A stretch of DNA of 64,000 bases from Demequina sediminicola (lineage in GTDB: Bacteria > Actinomycetota > Actinomycetes > Actinomycetales > Demequinaceae), in NCBI RefSeq assembly GCF_000975055.1, contig NZ_BBRB01000007.1, forward strand, positions 1-64,000, read 5' to 3'. Shown here piece after piece: positions 36,348 through 46,205 of the stretch (position 1 is the stretch's first letter; the number at the start of each line of letters is the position of its first letter). The notes beneath the pieces were generated by a model. It saw nothing but the letters and a program-made list of their open reading frames with translations, was not told where the DNA came from and made no database searches. Position numbers and translations under genes: made by a program.

Positions 36348-39300
36348 GTGAACTGCTGCCGTCAATCCAGGCTGGACGCGTCCGTGAGGGCCTGTTGGAC
36401 TACTTGGCGACGACCTTTGCGCTGACGGACGCAGATGCGCAATCCGCGCTCCGCGACTTCCTCGAGTCGAGTGAGTCCGGCATCTTCAAGGGGCCGTTCG
36501 CTCGCCTCCGGCTTCCGTTCCGACCCGCCGAGCCCGGCTGGGAGAAGTCGATCAGCTGGCTTCCCGACTGGTTCAAGCCCTACGGCCACCAGGCCGCGGC
36601 GTTCGAGCGCCTGTCGAGCCTCACCCAGCCTCGCCCGCAACCCACCCTCGTCACTACGGGCACAGGCTCTGGAAAGACCGAGGCCTTCCTCTTCCCCATC
36701 CTCGACCACGTGCGTCGGGCACGGGTGAGTGGTGAGACCGGCACCAAGGCGCTGATCCTCTACCCCATGAATGCGTTGGCCAACGACCAGGCCAAGCGCC
36801 TGACCCAGCTGCTCACGCAGGAGTCGGCGCTGGCTGGCATCACCGCAGCGATTTACACCGGCGAGAACTCGGGCAACCGCTCCGTAGTGTCCGAGCGCGG
36901 GCTCATCACCGACCGGGACGTGATCCGCTCGAACCCGCCGGACATCCTGCTCACCAACTACAAGATGCTGGACCAACTCCTGCTGCGTCCCGCCGACCAG
37001 AAGATCTGGGCCGGCAGCGCGCACTCGCTGCAGTACCTCGTGCTCGACGAGTTCCACACCTACGACGGTGCTCAGGGAACCGACGTCGCGATGCTGCTAC
37101 GCCGCCTTGGCCTCACGCTGCGCAACTACCTCGACGACGAGGGGGCCGCCGAGTTCGACTCTCGACCGCTCGGGCGAATCACTCCGATCGCGACCTCAGC
37201 GACGCTGGGCGACAAGGGCGACCCAGACGTCATGCTCGGCTTCGCAGAGACCGTGTTCGGCGAAGCCTTCCGCCACGACGCCGTGGTGACCGAGTCGCGC
37301 ATGTCGTTCGACGAGTGGGCGCGCGAAGCACAGGCTGATGCCACATCAGCTGCGCCCGCGACAGACCTTACTGCCGAGTCGATTCACGGCGCGGTCAAAG
37401 ACTGGCGCTCCAGCGCGAGCGTCAACGAAGCGGACACCCTCGCGCGCTCGGTGATCAAGCATCTCTCGGGCAACTCTCATCTGGACGAGAGCTCAGCGCC
37501 CGCAGTACTGCGCGCGCGCCTGGTCAGCATCCCCCTGGTGCGGGACCTCGTCGCCGCGGCGTCCGAGGCCACGTCCATCTCCGATCTCGCCCGTGCCGTT
37601 CTGCCCGGCGAGCCACCCGCATCAGCCCGCAGCGAGGACTGGCAAGCGACCACCGAGGAGTTCCTCCTCTACGTCTTCGCGGCCATCAGCCACGTCCGCA
37701 CCGTGTGTGGCCGCGGGCGCCTGCCAATGCTGAACGTCGACCTGCACCTGTGGGTCCGCGAGCTTTCACGCATCGACCGGCTCGCCTCGGCACACCCCAG
37801 CTTCCGCTGGACCGACGACGGCGCCGCGGCGCTGTCGGATAGCGCCGGCATCGACGACGAGGCTGGCAGGCCCGCTTTCCCTGCGCTGTATTGCCGCCAT
37901 TGCGGCCGGTCGGGCTGGGGCATCACGCTTACACCCACCGGACTCACGGTCGAGGACGACGCGAGCGCCGTGCGGCGCAAGCACCTCAACAAGGAGGGCC
38001 GGTTCCGCGCGCTGATGTACGCGCCCGCGGAGGCCGACGCCGCCGAGTTCAAGGGCACCGCCGTCCCGGGCCTAATGCACTGGCGCGTCCATGATCACGA
38101 GATCACTGCGGCGCCGCCCGCGCCGGACGACGAGGCCGTGCGCGACGGCTGGGTGTTGCCGGTGCTCACCCAGACCAGCGACGATGCCGATCAGGAGTCC
38201 AACAACGACACGTGCCCCAGTTGCGGAGGCAAAGACGGCATCCGCTTCCTGGGCTCCGCCATTGCGACCTTGCTCTCGGTGTCGATGTCGACGTTGTTCG
38301 GCGACGCCAAACTCGACACGCGCGAGAAGAAAGCGCTCGTCTTCACCGACTCCGTCCAGGACGCCGCTCATCGCGCGGGATTCGTGGAGACGCGCTCCCA
38401 CTCGCTGACCCTGCGCTCGCTGCTCATGGACGCCGTCCCCTCGGACGGCACCATCACGCTCGACGAGCTCGCCGCACGGGTCATCGAGCAAGCCGGCGAC
38501 GACGCGATCGCCCGCTACCGCATCCTTCCGCCGGACCTGGTGAGTCATGACCTGTTCCGCGAGTTCTGGACGGCACCTACGCTCGCGAAGGTCCCGTCGC
38601 GCGTTCGCGAGCGTGTCCGCCAGCGCCTGGCATTCGACGCGGTACTCGAGTTCGGACTGCAGTCCCGAGTGGGTCGAACACTGGAGCTCACCGGCGCCGT
38701 GGTCGGTCATGTCGACGCCGGCGACGCAGGCCGCCTCGCTCGCGTTGCGCGCAAGGCCCTTGAGGGCTCGGACGTCCAGCTCCTCGGCGATATCGACGAT
38801 GCCGCACTCGCTCAATGGGCACGAGGCGTGCTCGTCCACATCCGCCAGCAGGGCGGGCTCCACCACCCGTGGCTCGACAAGTACCTCGCCGAGGACGGCA
38901 ACCGTTGGCGCATCTGGGGCGGCAGGCCCAAGAACAAGGGCATGCCCGCGTTTCCCCAGGGCCGCCCGGCGCCAGAGTTCCCCCGCGTCGGCAAGCAGCG
39001 CAGCGGGACCAAGAACTCGAACCTCGTCAACGTCACTTCGCCTCAGAGCTGGTACTCCCGCTGGGCACAGAGGGCGCTGCAGGTACCCGGCCCCGTTGCT
39101 GCCGTGTTGGCGCGGCAGTTGCTCGCCGCCCTCGCCGATGCCGAAGTGCTCAGCGCATCGGCCGTCTTGGACTCCGGAGCGGCCGTCTATGCCCTTCCGC
39201 CCGCGCGCGTGAAGCTGACGCGAGTGAGCGACGTTGCCCTCGAGTCCGGGGAGACGCTGCTCACATGTGACGTGTGCTCCAACGTCGTGCCCGGCGCGCC

Positions 39301-42300
39301 GGAAGCCGTCGCGCAACTCGAGGGTGCGCCGTGCATGGTGATCCGCTGCCCCGGCACGCTCCGCAGGCGCCCACAGGGCGCCAACTTCTACCGCAGCTTC
39401 TACGCCGACGCCGCGATGCGCCGCGTGGTCGCTCGCGAGCACACGAGCCTGTTGGACGACAAAGAGCGGCTGGAATTCGAGACCGGGTTCAAGGAGTCCG
39501 GCACTCGCCCGGACGCTCCCAATGTTCTAGTCGCGACGCCCACGCTCGAGATGGGCATCGATATCGGCGACCTGTCCACGGTGTTCCTCTCCTCCCTGCC
39601 GCGTTCGGTGGCCTCGTACCTGCAGCGCGTGGGACGTGCCGGCCGCCTCACAGGCAACGCGCTCAACCTGGCATTCGTGACGGGACGCGGCGAGCAGCTG
39701 CCGCGGCTCGAGGACCCCCTGTCGGTGATTAACGGCGAGGTGCGCCCGCCTGCGACCTACCTCGACGCCGAGGAGATCCTGCAGCGCCAGTACCTCGCGC
39801 ATCTGGCCGATGCTCTCGCCAGAAACACGACCATCCAGCACCCGACGCTCGCATCGGCCACGCTCAACAGGTGTGAGCCCGGCACCTACCTGGGCTCATT
39901 GATCGACTTTGCCGAGGCCGATGCATCGGGTCACGTCGACCGGTTCCTTGGCACGTTTGCGGGGCTGGCTGAGGCCACGCGGGAGGCTCTTGCTCGCTGG
40001 GCCACGCCATCCGATGGCCCCGGAACCTCGGGCATCGCTGCGCTGATCTATGCGGCCTCTCAGCGATGGACCACGACGCTCGAAAGCCTCGAGCACCGGC
40101 TTGCGGCAATCTTGAAGGAGATTCCGGAACTCGATCGCATCGCGGCGCTTCCGAAGCCCACCGAAGCACAGATTCGTGACGCCCGCATGGCACATGGCTC
40201 GCTCAAGATGGTCAACGCGCAGATTGGTGCGATGAAGCAGCAGTGGTGGGTGGCCGCGCTTGAGGAGTACGGCATTCTGCCCAACTACACCCTGCTCGAT
40301 GACTCCGTCGAGCTCGACATCGCCCTGACGTGGGTGGACGAGAACGACCAGTTCCAAGCCGCTCCCATGAGCTACTCACGCGGATCGCGGTCCGCGCTGA
40401 GCGAGTTCGCCCCCGGCTCGGTCTTCTACGCCGGTGGGATGGAGATCACCATCGACGCCGTCGACCTGGGTGTGGATGGCACGAGCATCCGCACCCTCGC
40501 GCTGTGCGGCGAGTGCGGCTACACCGTCGACGCGACCGACGGCGAGGCCGTCACGCATTGCCCGCGCTGCGGCGACACGTCGATCGCAGACGTGAGCCAA
40601 CGCGTCGACAGCCTCGAGTTCACGCGAGCGAGCGCGGAGGTGCGGCGCGACGAGCACCGCATCTCCGACCGCACCGACGACCGCCAACGCACCCGCTTCT
40701 CCGTGCTGGCAGCCCCGGACATCGACCCTGGCTACGAGAGCGGGTCCTGGTACGTCCAGGACTACGACTTCGGTGCCCGCTACTTCAGCAAGCTCGACAT
40801 CCGCTGGCTCAACATGGGCAAGGCCGATGCACAGGGCACGTCCCTGATGGCGTCCGGGCGCGAGGTGTCGGCGGCGATGTTCGCGGTGTGCGAGGGCTGC
40901 GGAAAACAGGACTCGCACGCGGGCGCGAACAATCCCTGGGAGCACCGCACGTGGTGCCGGTACCGCAACGACCGTGCCGAACACCACCGCAAGGTGGTCC
41001 TGACCCGGACGCTGTCGACGCAGGGCGTGCTGTTGCGGCTACCCAAGTCCGTGACACTCGGCGACGACTTCGCGCTCCCGAGCCTCAAGGCCGCGATCCT
41101 GCTGGGCCTTCGCGAAGAGTTCGGTGGGGCCCCTGACCACATCGACGTCATCGAGACGGTAGACCCTCAATCCGGCGCCGACGGCGGGAACCCGGTTCCC
41201 TCGCTGCTTCTCCACGACGTCGTGCCCGGCGGTACTGGGTACTTGGCCGACCTGCGCAACCCCGAGAAGGTCTGGAGCCTGCTGCGGCGCGCGTGGGCGC
41301 TGCTGGATGCGTGCAAATGCCAGGACGGCGATCGCCACGCGTGCCATCGGTGCCTGCTGCCGTTTGCGCGTGGACACGAGGTCGCCTCGACGTCGCGTGC
41401 AGCCGCAGCGATGCACTTGCGAGCGATGCTGGCCTCTGGGAAACCATCAAATGCCGAGCCCGGTGCCGACGTGGCGTGGAGCACGACTTCGACGCCACCA
41501 GCGAAGCTCGACACTGAGAGCCACCTTGAGCAGGCCTTCCGCGCGGCCTTGGTCGAAGCGCTCGAGAGCGCGAGCGCGAAGGTGGTCTCAGTCCCGGGTC
41601 CCCATGGGCCGAAGCTACGCATCACGTTCCCCGCTGGCAAGCGCACGTGGATCCTCGAACCGCAGGTGATGATGCATGGATCCAAGCCCGACTTTGTGCT
41701 GTCTTCCACCAACCCGAATGATGGCCAACTCGCCGTCTTCACCGACGGGTTCACGTACCACGCCACCAAGCTCCACAACCGAGTCGCCGACGACGCCCAG
41801 AAGCGCGCCGCGCTGCGCGCTCAGGGCGTGAAAGTGATCGCGGTGACGGCTCCCGACATCGACGAGTGGAGCGCGCAGGCCGTCGTTCAGCCCACCTGGA
41901 TGACCGAACAACTCACGAACCACCTCATGCTTCGCGGGGCCAGCTTCAGCGCCGAAGACGTCAACGCAGTAGCTGACGGACCCATTGCGCTCTTGGTGTC
42001 CTGGATGCGGGAACCACGGCTCGACCAACGGCGCTCATTCGCCGACCAGGCCCCGTACTACTTCGTCAACGAAGCCGCGACCACTCGGTACCGTGCTGAC
42101 CCGGACTCGCCCCTGGAGACAGTGCTCGCTGCCGCGCTCCAAGGTCAGAGCGCGCCTGTCGAGTCCGATCCGAAGAGCCGCTGGATGTGGCGCCACGGTG
42201 CATGTGGCCTCAACGCAGAAGTCGAAAGCACCGACCTCCTGCGGATCGTCGTCGCTATCGACGACCGAGATGCGACGGTCGAGGATTCAGCAACTTTCAA

Positions 42301-42721
42301 GACTGCTTGGCGCGAGTGGCTGCGACTGTCGAACCTGTTCGGCATGCGCGATCACTCCACGATGATCACGGCGCTGAGTTCGATGTCACACGGGACACCC
42401 GAACCGGAGGCGGCTCCAAGTGCCACTCCATCGGACTCCCTCGATGAGGAGTGGCAGGAGGTACTCGGGTACTGCGAGACGGACACCGAGCGCGCTGTGG
42501 TGACTGCCGCATCGGCCGTACCTGGTGCTACCCCGCCCGAGTTGGGCCACGAAGTTCTCGGCGGCGCGACCACAATAATCGCGTGGCCGGACCTCAAGGT
42601 CGCTGTCGATGCAGGCCTCGACCCCGATGTCAGTGAGCGCCTGCAGAATGAGGGCTGGACAGTCGTCGCAGCCGACGCTAATGCGATGGCCGCGGTGCTG
42701 AGTGAAGGAGTGAAGAAGTGA
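36344..42721 (+). CDS. Giant DEAD/DEAH helicase with DUF1998 zinc domain and nuclease-like C-terminus (operon gene 6)
   Basis: The 2,125-aa protein has superfamily 2 motifs: Walker A 'TGTGSGKTEAF' (about 105), a variant box 'DEFHTYDGAQG' (about 233), 'ATSATLGD' (about 283), 'LVFTDSVQDAAHRAGF' (about 665) and 'QRVGRAGR' (about 1090). Zinc ribbons occur at about 514 (CRHC), 623 (CPSC), 974 (CDVC), 1387 (CGEC, CPRC) and 1515. A DUF1998-type domain ends with 'DACKCQDGDRHACHRCLLPF' near 1670. The tail (about 1770-1815) has 'EPQVMMHGSKPDFVL' and 'LAVFTDGFTYHA', resembling a PD-(D/E)XK nuclease core. It combines what DISARM splits into DrmA and DrmB, and also recalls Druantia DruE. Start GTG overlaps the methylase stop by 4 bp. 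Confidence 0.85.
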   Translation: MSELLPSIQAGRVREGLLDYLATTFALTDADAQSALRDFLESSESGIFKGPFARLRLPFRPAEPGWEKSISWLPDWFKPYGHQAAAFERLSSLTQPRPQPTLVTTGTGSGKTEAFLFPILDHVRRARVSGETGTKALILYPMNALANDQAKRLTQLLTQESALAGITAAIYTGENSGNRSVVSERGLITDRDVIRSNPPDILLTNYKMLDQLLLRPADQKIWAGSAHSLQYLVLDEFHTYDGAQGTDVAMLLRRLGLTLRNYLDDEGAAEFDSRPLGRITPIATSATLGDKGDPDVMLGFAETVFGEAFRHDAVVTESRMSFDEWAREAQADATSAAPATDLTAESIHGAVKDWRSSASVNEADTLARSVIKHLSGNSHLDESSAPAVLRARLVSIPLVRDLVAAASEATSISDLARAVLPGEPPASARSEDWQATTEEFLLYVFAAISHVRTVCGRGRLPMLNVDLHLWVRELSRIDRLASAHPSFRWTDDGAAALSDSAGIDDEAGRPAFPALYCRHCGRSGWGITLTPTGLTVEDDASAVRRKHLNKEGRFRALMYAPAEADAAEFKGTAVPGLMHWRVHDHEITAAPPAPDDEAVRDGWVLPVLTQTSDDADQESNNDTCPSCGGKDGIRFLGSAIATLLSVSMSTLFGDAKLDTREKKALVFTDSVQDAAHRAGFVETRSHSLTLRSLLMDAVPSDGTITLDELAARVIEQAGDDAIARYRILPPDLVSHDLFREFWTAPTLAKVPSRVRERVRQRLAFDAVLEFGLQSRVGRTLELTGAVVGHVDAGDAGRLARVARKALEGSDVQLLGDIDDAALAQWARGVLVHIRQQGGLHHPWLDKYLAEDGNRWRIWGGRPKNKGMPAFPQGRPAPEFPRVGKQRSGTKNSNLVNVTSPQSWYSRWAQRALQVPGPVAAVLARQLLAALADAEVLSASAVLDSGAAVYALPPARVKLTRVSDVALESGETLLTCDVCSNVVPGAPEAVAQLEGAPCMVIRCPGTLRRRPQGANFYRSFYADAAMRRVVAREHTSLLDDKERLEFETGFKESGTRPDAPNVLVATPTLEMGIDIGDLSTVFLSSLPRSVASYLQRVGRAGRLTGNALNLAFVTGRGEQLPRLEDPLSVINGEVRPPATYLDAEEILQRQYLAHLADALARNTTIQHPTLASATLNRCEPGTYLGSLIDFAEADASGHVDRFLGTFAGLAEATREALARWATPSDGPGTSGIAALIYAASQRWTTTLESLEHRLAAILKEIPELDRIAALPKPTEAQIRDARMAHGSLKMVNAQIGAMKQQWWVAALEEYGILPNYTLLDDSVELDIALTWVDENDQFQAAPMSYSRGSRSALSEFAPGSVFYAGGMEITIDAVDLGVDGTSIRTLALCGECGYTVDATDGEAVTHCPRCGDTSIADVSQRVDSLEFTRASAEVRRDEHRISDRTDDRQRTRFSVLAAPDIDPGYESGSWYVQDYDFGARYFSKLDIRWLNMGKADAQGTSLMASGREVSAAMFAVCEGCGKQDSHAGANNPWEHRTWCRYRNDRAEHHRKVVLTRTLSTQGVLLRLPKSVTLGDDFALPSLKAAILLGLREEFGGAPDHIDVIETVDPQSGADGGNPVPSLLLHDVVPGGTGYLADLRNPEKVWSLLRRAWALLDACKCQDGDRHACHRCLLPFARGHEVASTSRAAAAMHLRAMLASGKPSNAEPGADVAWSTTSTPPAKLDTESHLEQAFRAALVEALESASAKVVSVPGPHGPKLRITFPAGKRTWILEPQVMMHGSKPDFVLSSTNPNDGQLAVFTDGFTYHATKLHNRVADDAQKRAALRAQGVKVIAVTAPDIDEWSAQAVVQPTWMTEQLTNHLMLRGASFSAEDVNAVADGPIALLVSWMREPRLDQRRSFADQAPYYFVNEAATTRYRADPDSPLETVLAAALQGQSAPVESDPKSRWMWRHGACGLNAEVESTDLLRIVVAIDDRDATVEDSATFKTAWREWLRLSNLFGMRDHSTMITALSSMSHGTPEPEAAPSATPSDSLDEEWQEVLGYCETDTERAVVTAASAVPGATPPELGHEVLGGATTIIAWPDLKVAVDAGLDPDVSERLQNEGWTVVAADANAMAAVLSEGVKK

Positions 42722-44916
42722 CCACGCTCGTATGGGCCAACAAGCAACAGAAGCTTGACAAGGCAGTCAAGGCCAAGGTCTACGACTTCCTCGACAAGTT
42801 GCAAACCAACGATGCCCTCCCGGGCCTGCACATTGAGCCCATGCAGAAGCCGGTCGACGCGCGTGTGCGCACGGGACGCGTCGACCAGCAGTGGCGCGCC
42901 GTCCTCTTCAAAGTTCCGCAGAAGGACGACGTCGCGTACTTCTACATGGGGACGTGGAACCACGACGAGGCGATCGATCTTGCGCGGAAGATGACGATCA
43001 GCGTGAACCCGGTGGGAGGGTTCACGGAAGTCAGCTACGTCGAGGAGCCCGAAACTGACGACGAGGACGTCGTCGTCGAACCGACGGACACCGCCGACAC
43101 TCTCTCGCTTCTCGAGAGCTGGGGGTACACGCTCGAGCATCTCACCGACCAGCTTGGCCTCGCGCGGGCAACGGCACGCGCCGCGGCAGCGGCTCCGGAC
43201 GAGGAGGCGCTGCTCGAGGTCGCGGTGCGGGTGGGCGGATGGCAAGGCGAGGCGCTGGGGTACCTCGTCGACGGTCTGAGCATCGAGGACATCCGGGAGA
43301 AATTCGGACTCAACACGCCGGTCGAGCAAGATGCCGACGCCACCGAGGACGAGAAGATCCTGCGGGGTCTCGAGCACCCCACGGCTCAGGCCGCGTTCGC
43401 GTACATCGAAGGGCAAGAAGAACTTCAGCGGGTCATCGAAGCGCAAGACTTTGGGGCATGGCGAGTCTTCCTGCACCCTGAGCAGCGCAAGTATGCGACC
43501 GCTCACTACAACGGTGCTTTCCGTCTCTCAGGCGGTGCAGGGACAGGCAAGACGGTGGTGCTGGTGCACCGCGCGCGCAACCTTTGGCGCGAGAACCCTC
43601 AGGCTCGCGTGGTCCTCACGACCTACACACGCAACCTCGCTGACATGCTCCGCGCCAACTTGCAACAACTCGATCCCGGAGTACCTATCGCTTCCAAACT
43701 CGGTGCGCCCGGGGTCTACATCACCAACATTGACGCCCTCGTGTCACAGGTCCTCAAGGAGGCAGGCACTGAGATTTCAACTGCCGCACAGCAAGTATTG
43801 GGCCGCCCTGCCACTCATGTGACAAGCCGGCCCGATGGCGATACGTGGGAAACAGCTATCTCCGCGGCGGGAGACGGGCTGCCGGACAACCTGAGATCAC
43901 CCTCCTTCTTCGCGGCCGAGTACGCGATGGTGGTGCTCCCCCGTCGCGTGGTGTCTCGAGCGGGCTACTTCTCTGCCTCTCGTGCCGGGCGGGGTGTCGC
44001 ACTTAACCGCGCGTTGCGTTCGAAGGTGTGGTCGGTCATCGATGCATACCGCGCGTCGGGCAAGGTCTTCAGCAAGGTCGATTGGGAAGAATCCGTCGCG
44101 ATTGCAGCCGAGCACCTGACGTTGAGTTCGATGTCTGGACATCTCGCCGACCACGTGCTCGTTGACGAGGGCCAGGACCTGACACCTGTGCGATGGCAGT
44201 TGCTACGCGCCCTGGTCGCAGAAGGGCCAGACGACCTATTCATCGCTGAAGACTCCCACCAGCGCATCTACGGGCAACGAGTGGTGCTGGGGCAATACGG
44301 CATCCGCATCGTGGGCCGGTCACAGCGCCTGACGCTCAACTACCGCACCACTGAGCAAAACCTTGAGTGGGCAGTGGGCGTACTATCTGGCGCCGACTTC
44401 TCAGATGTCGAAGGCGACGCGGCTACTGTCGCTGGCTACCACTCCGCCCGTTCCGGGCCTTCCCCGGCGCTAGTTCCGTGTAACAACGACGCGGCCGAGT
44501 TCGACGAGATCGCGGCACGCATCCGTGGATGGCTCGAGGCAAAGGACGTTGAACCCGAGGCGATCGCCGTCCTCGTGCGCTCGAATCGCCAAGCCGCCCG
44601 CGTCGTATCCGCACTCGGAGAGCGTGGGGTGGATGCTCGTAGCATCGACGGGCACGCAAAGATTGGTACTGGAACTCCAGTCGTGCTCACCATGCACCGT
44701 GCCAAGGGAACCGAGTTCTCGAAGGTGGTGCTCGCCGGCGTCGCGGAAGGCGCCGTGCCTGCGGCGGTCGGAAGCGAGAAGTACGATGCCGACGCCTATG
44801 AGGACGCCATGCTGCGTGAGCGATCTTTGCTATACGTTGCGGCCACACGCGCACGAGACGAACTAGTCGTGACGTGGAGTGGGACACGGAGCGACCTGAT
44901 CGGGGCGAAGAGTTGA
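42718..44916 (+). CDS. UvrD-family helicase with RelE/ParE-like N-terminal domain (operon gene 7)
   Basis: The first 95 residues of this 732-aa protein resemble a RelE/ParE toxin fold ('FLDKLQTNDALPGLHIEPM', 'RVRTGRVDQQWRAVLFKV', 'TWNHDEAIDLA'). A spacer domain follows, then a superfamily 1 motor with Walker A 'SGGAGTGKTVVLVHRA' (about 271), 'LVDEGQDLTPVRW' (about 480), 'LNYRTTEQN' (about 540), 'TMHRAKGTEFSKVVLAG' (about 657) and 'LLYVAATRARDELVV' (about 704). The GTG start overlaps the previous stop by 4 bp with AAGGAG 8 nt upstream. This toxin-like-helicase architecture is seen in other bacterial helicases, but its function is unknown to me. Confidence 0.87.
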   Translation: MTTLVWANKQQKLDKAVKAKVYDFLDKLQTNDALPGLHIEPMQKPVDARVRTGRVDQQWRAVLFKVPQKDDVAYFYMGTWNHDEAIDLARKMTISVNPVGGFTEVSYVEEPETDDEDVVVEPTDTADTLSLLESWGYTLEHLTDQLGLARATARAAAAAPDEEALLEVAVRVGGWQGEALGYLVDGLSIEDIREKFGLNTPVEQDADATEDEKILRGLEHPTAQAAFAYIEGQEELQRVIEAQDFGAWRVFLHPEQRKYATAHYNGAFRLSGGAGTGKTVVLVHRARNLWRENPQARVVLTTYTRNLADMLRANLQQLDPGVPIASKLGAPGVYITNIDALVSQVLKEAGTEISTAAQQVLGRPATHVTSRPDGDTWETAISAAGDGLPDNLRSPSFFAAEYAMVVLPRRVVSRAGYFSASRAGRGVALNRALRSKVWSVIDAYRASGKVFSKVDWEESVAIAAEHLTLSSMSGHLADHVLVDEGQDLTPVRWQLLRALVAEGPDDLFIAEDSHQRIYGQRVVLGQYGIRIVGRSQRLTLNYRTTEQNLEWAVGVLSGADFSDVEGDAATVAGYHSARSGPSPALVPCNNDAAEFDEIAARIRGWLEAKDVEPEAIAVLVRSNRQAARVVSALGERGVDARSIDGHAKIGTGTPVVLTMHRAKGTEFSKVVLAGVAEGAVPAAVGSEKYDADAYEDAMLRERSLLYVAATRARDELVVTWSGTRSDLIGAKS

Positions 44917-46205
44917 GCGAAGAGCCGGCGGAGATCGCCCCTGTGGGAGAGGTCGAGATAATCGATGATGGTGACGGTTTTGGTCTTATCGGTGACCCCG
45001 CAGCGATAGAGCAATTCCTCGTGTCGAACGGACTACCCTCACGTCCTTTAGGCCTTGGCCGTTTGAGCCGCCACACAGCCAAGGGATCGGCGGCACTCCA
45101 TGCTGCGGGGGAAGCCTCGGCAAATGCTGGCAAGTGGGTGAAGCTTTCTGACAAGTCGGCAGCTCTCCTGCGAACCGGCGAGACGATGAAGGGTTCAAGC
45201 CCTAACGTGAGCCGCGCGATACTGACCAAGAACGGCAAAGCCTCACACATCTTGGAATTTTCCAAGACGGGCGCCAAGAACATCGCGAGCAACCCCGCAA
45301 TCTTGACCGGTGCCGCAGGGATCATGGCGCAAGTCGCCATGCAACAAGCGATAGACGAGATCACGGACTATCTCGCCCTGATCGATGCCAAGGTGGACGA
45401 CGTCCTTCGCGCCCAGAAAGACGCCGTATTCGCCGACATGTTCGGAATTGAACTCACGATCGATGAAGCCTTGGCCATCCTTCAATCAACGGGTCGGGTG
45501 TCAGAGGTCACCTGGTCGAAGGTTCAAGGTGCCGGCAACACCATTAACAGAACGCAGGCCTACGCGCTCCGCCAAATCGACGCGGCCGCTGGAAAGCTCG
45601 AAGCGGCGAAGGGCGTGGGAGCCCTGGCCAAGGACGTGCGCAAGATCGAGCGAGACGCGCAGGACTGGCTCTCTGTATTGGCGCGGTGCGTGCAATTGCA
45701 CGACGCCACAGGGGTACTAGAGCTAGATCGGGTTCTCGACGGCCTCCCAGAAGACCTGGAAGCCCACCGTCGCGGACTACTGACCGCGCGGGCAAAGCGA
45801 CTGTCGGCAATCGCCGCCGCGAGCGAGAGTCTAGGAGCAAAGCTCACCTCTGTATCCACGGCGGCCAACTCCGCAGTCCTGCTGCATCCTGGCAGTGCCA
45901 AGGCCGTTTTGGCTGCCGCCGACTACACCGCTCAAGCCCTTGACGAATTCCACTCCGCGCTCGGAATCGGAGGGCCTCAGGATGAGATTGTCGCGCGCCG
46001 GTGGGTCGAAGCCGCCGTCGAGGCGCGAGACAGGGCCGTTGACACCGGCGTTCGTGGAGCAGGAGTTTTGCGTCGTGTGGGCACATCTGGCCTGGACTCA
46101 GCCGCATCGGCTGCCGGAAGGACTCGAGCTGCCCTCACGCAACGGTCCCCGAGAAGGCGTCAAAACGGCGACGATCACTCAGCGAAAGAAGGCGACACCC
46201 TATGA
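44913..46205 (+). CDS. Unknown helical protein (operon gene 8)
   Basis: I do not recognise this protein of about 430 aa. It opens with a short acidic segment ('EVEIIDDGDGFGLIGDP'), then is Ala-rich and largely helical, with one hydrophobic stretch near residues 125-150 ('NPAILTGAAGIMAQVAMQQA') that could cross or touch the membrane, and a basic C-terminus. A TTG at 44913 overlapping the helicase stop by 4 bp gives the usual coupling of this operon; a GTG at 44874 in the same frame is an alternative. Its stop overlaps the nuclease start by 4 bp, suggesting the two proteins work together. Confidence 0.65.
   Translation: MSEEPAEIAPVGEVEIIDDGDGFGLIGDPAAIEQFLVSNGLPSRPLGLGRLSRHTAKGSAALHAAGEASANAGKWVKLSDKSAALLRTGETMKGSSPNVSRAILTKNGKASHILEFSKTGAKNIASNPAILTGAAGIMAQVAMQQAIDEITDYLALIDAKVDDVLRAQKDAVFADMFGIELTIDEALAILQSTGRVSEVTWSKVQGAGNTINRTQAYALRQIDAAAGKLEAAKGVGALAKDVRKIERDAQDWLSVLARCVQLHDATGVLELDRVLDGLPEDLEAHRRGLLTARAKRLSAIAAASESLGAKLTSVSTAANSAVLLHPGSAKAVLAAADYTAQALDEFHSALGIGGPQDEIVARRWVEAAVEARDRAVDTGVRGAGVLRRVGTSGLDSAASAAGRTRAALTQRSPRRRQNGDDHSAKEGDTL

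Noticed and set aside
28847..44916. A complete class 1 DISARM system
   Set aside because: The SNF2-methylase-helicase order fits, but no separate DrmB or DrmC is in the operon, the helicase is a 2,125-aa fusion, and UvrD and Mrr-membrane genes are extra. Only partial similarity is claimed.
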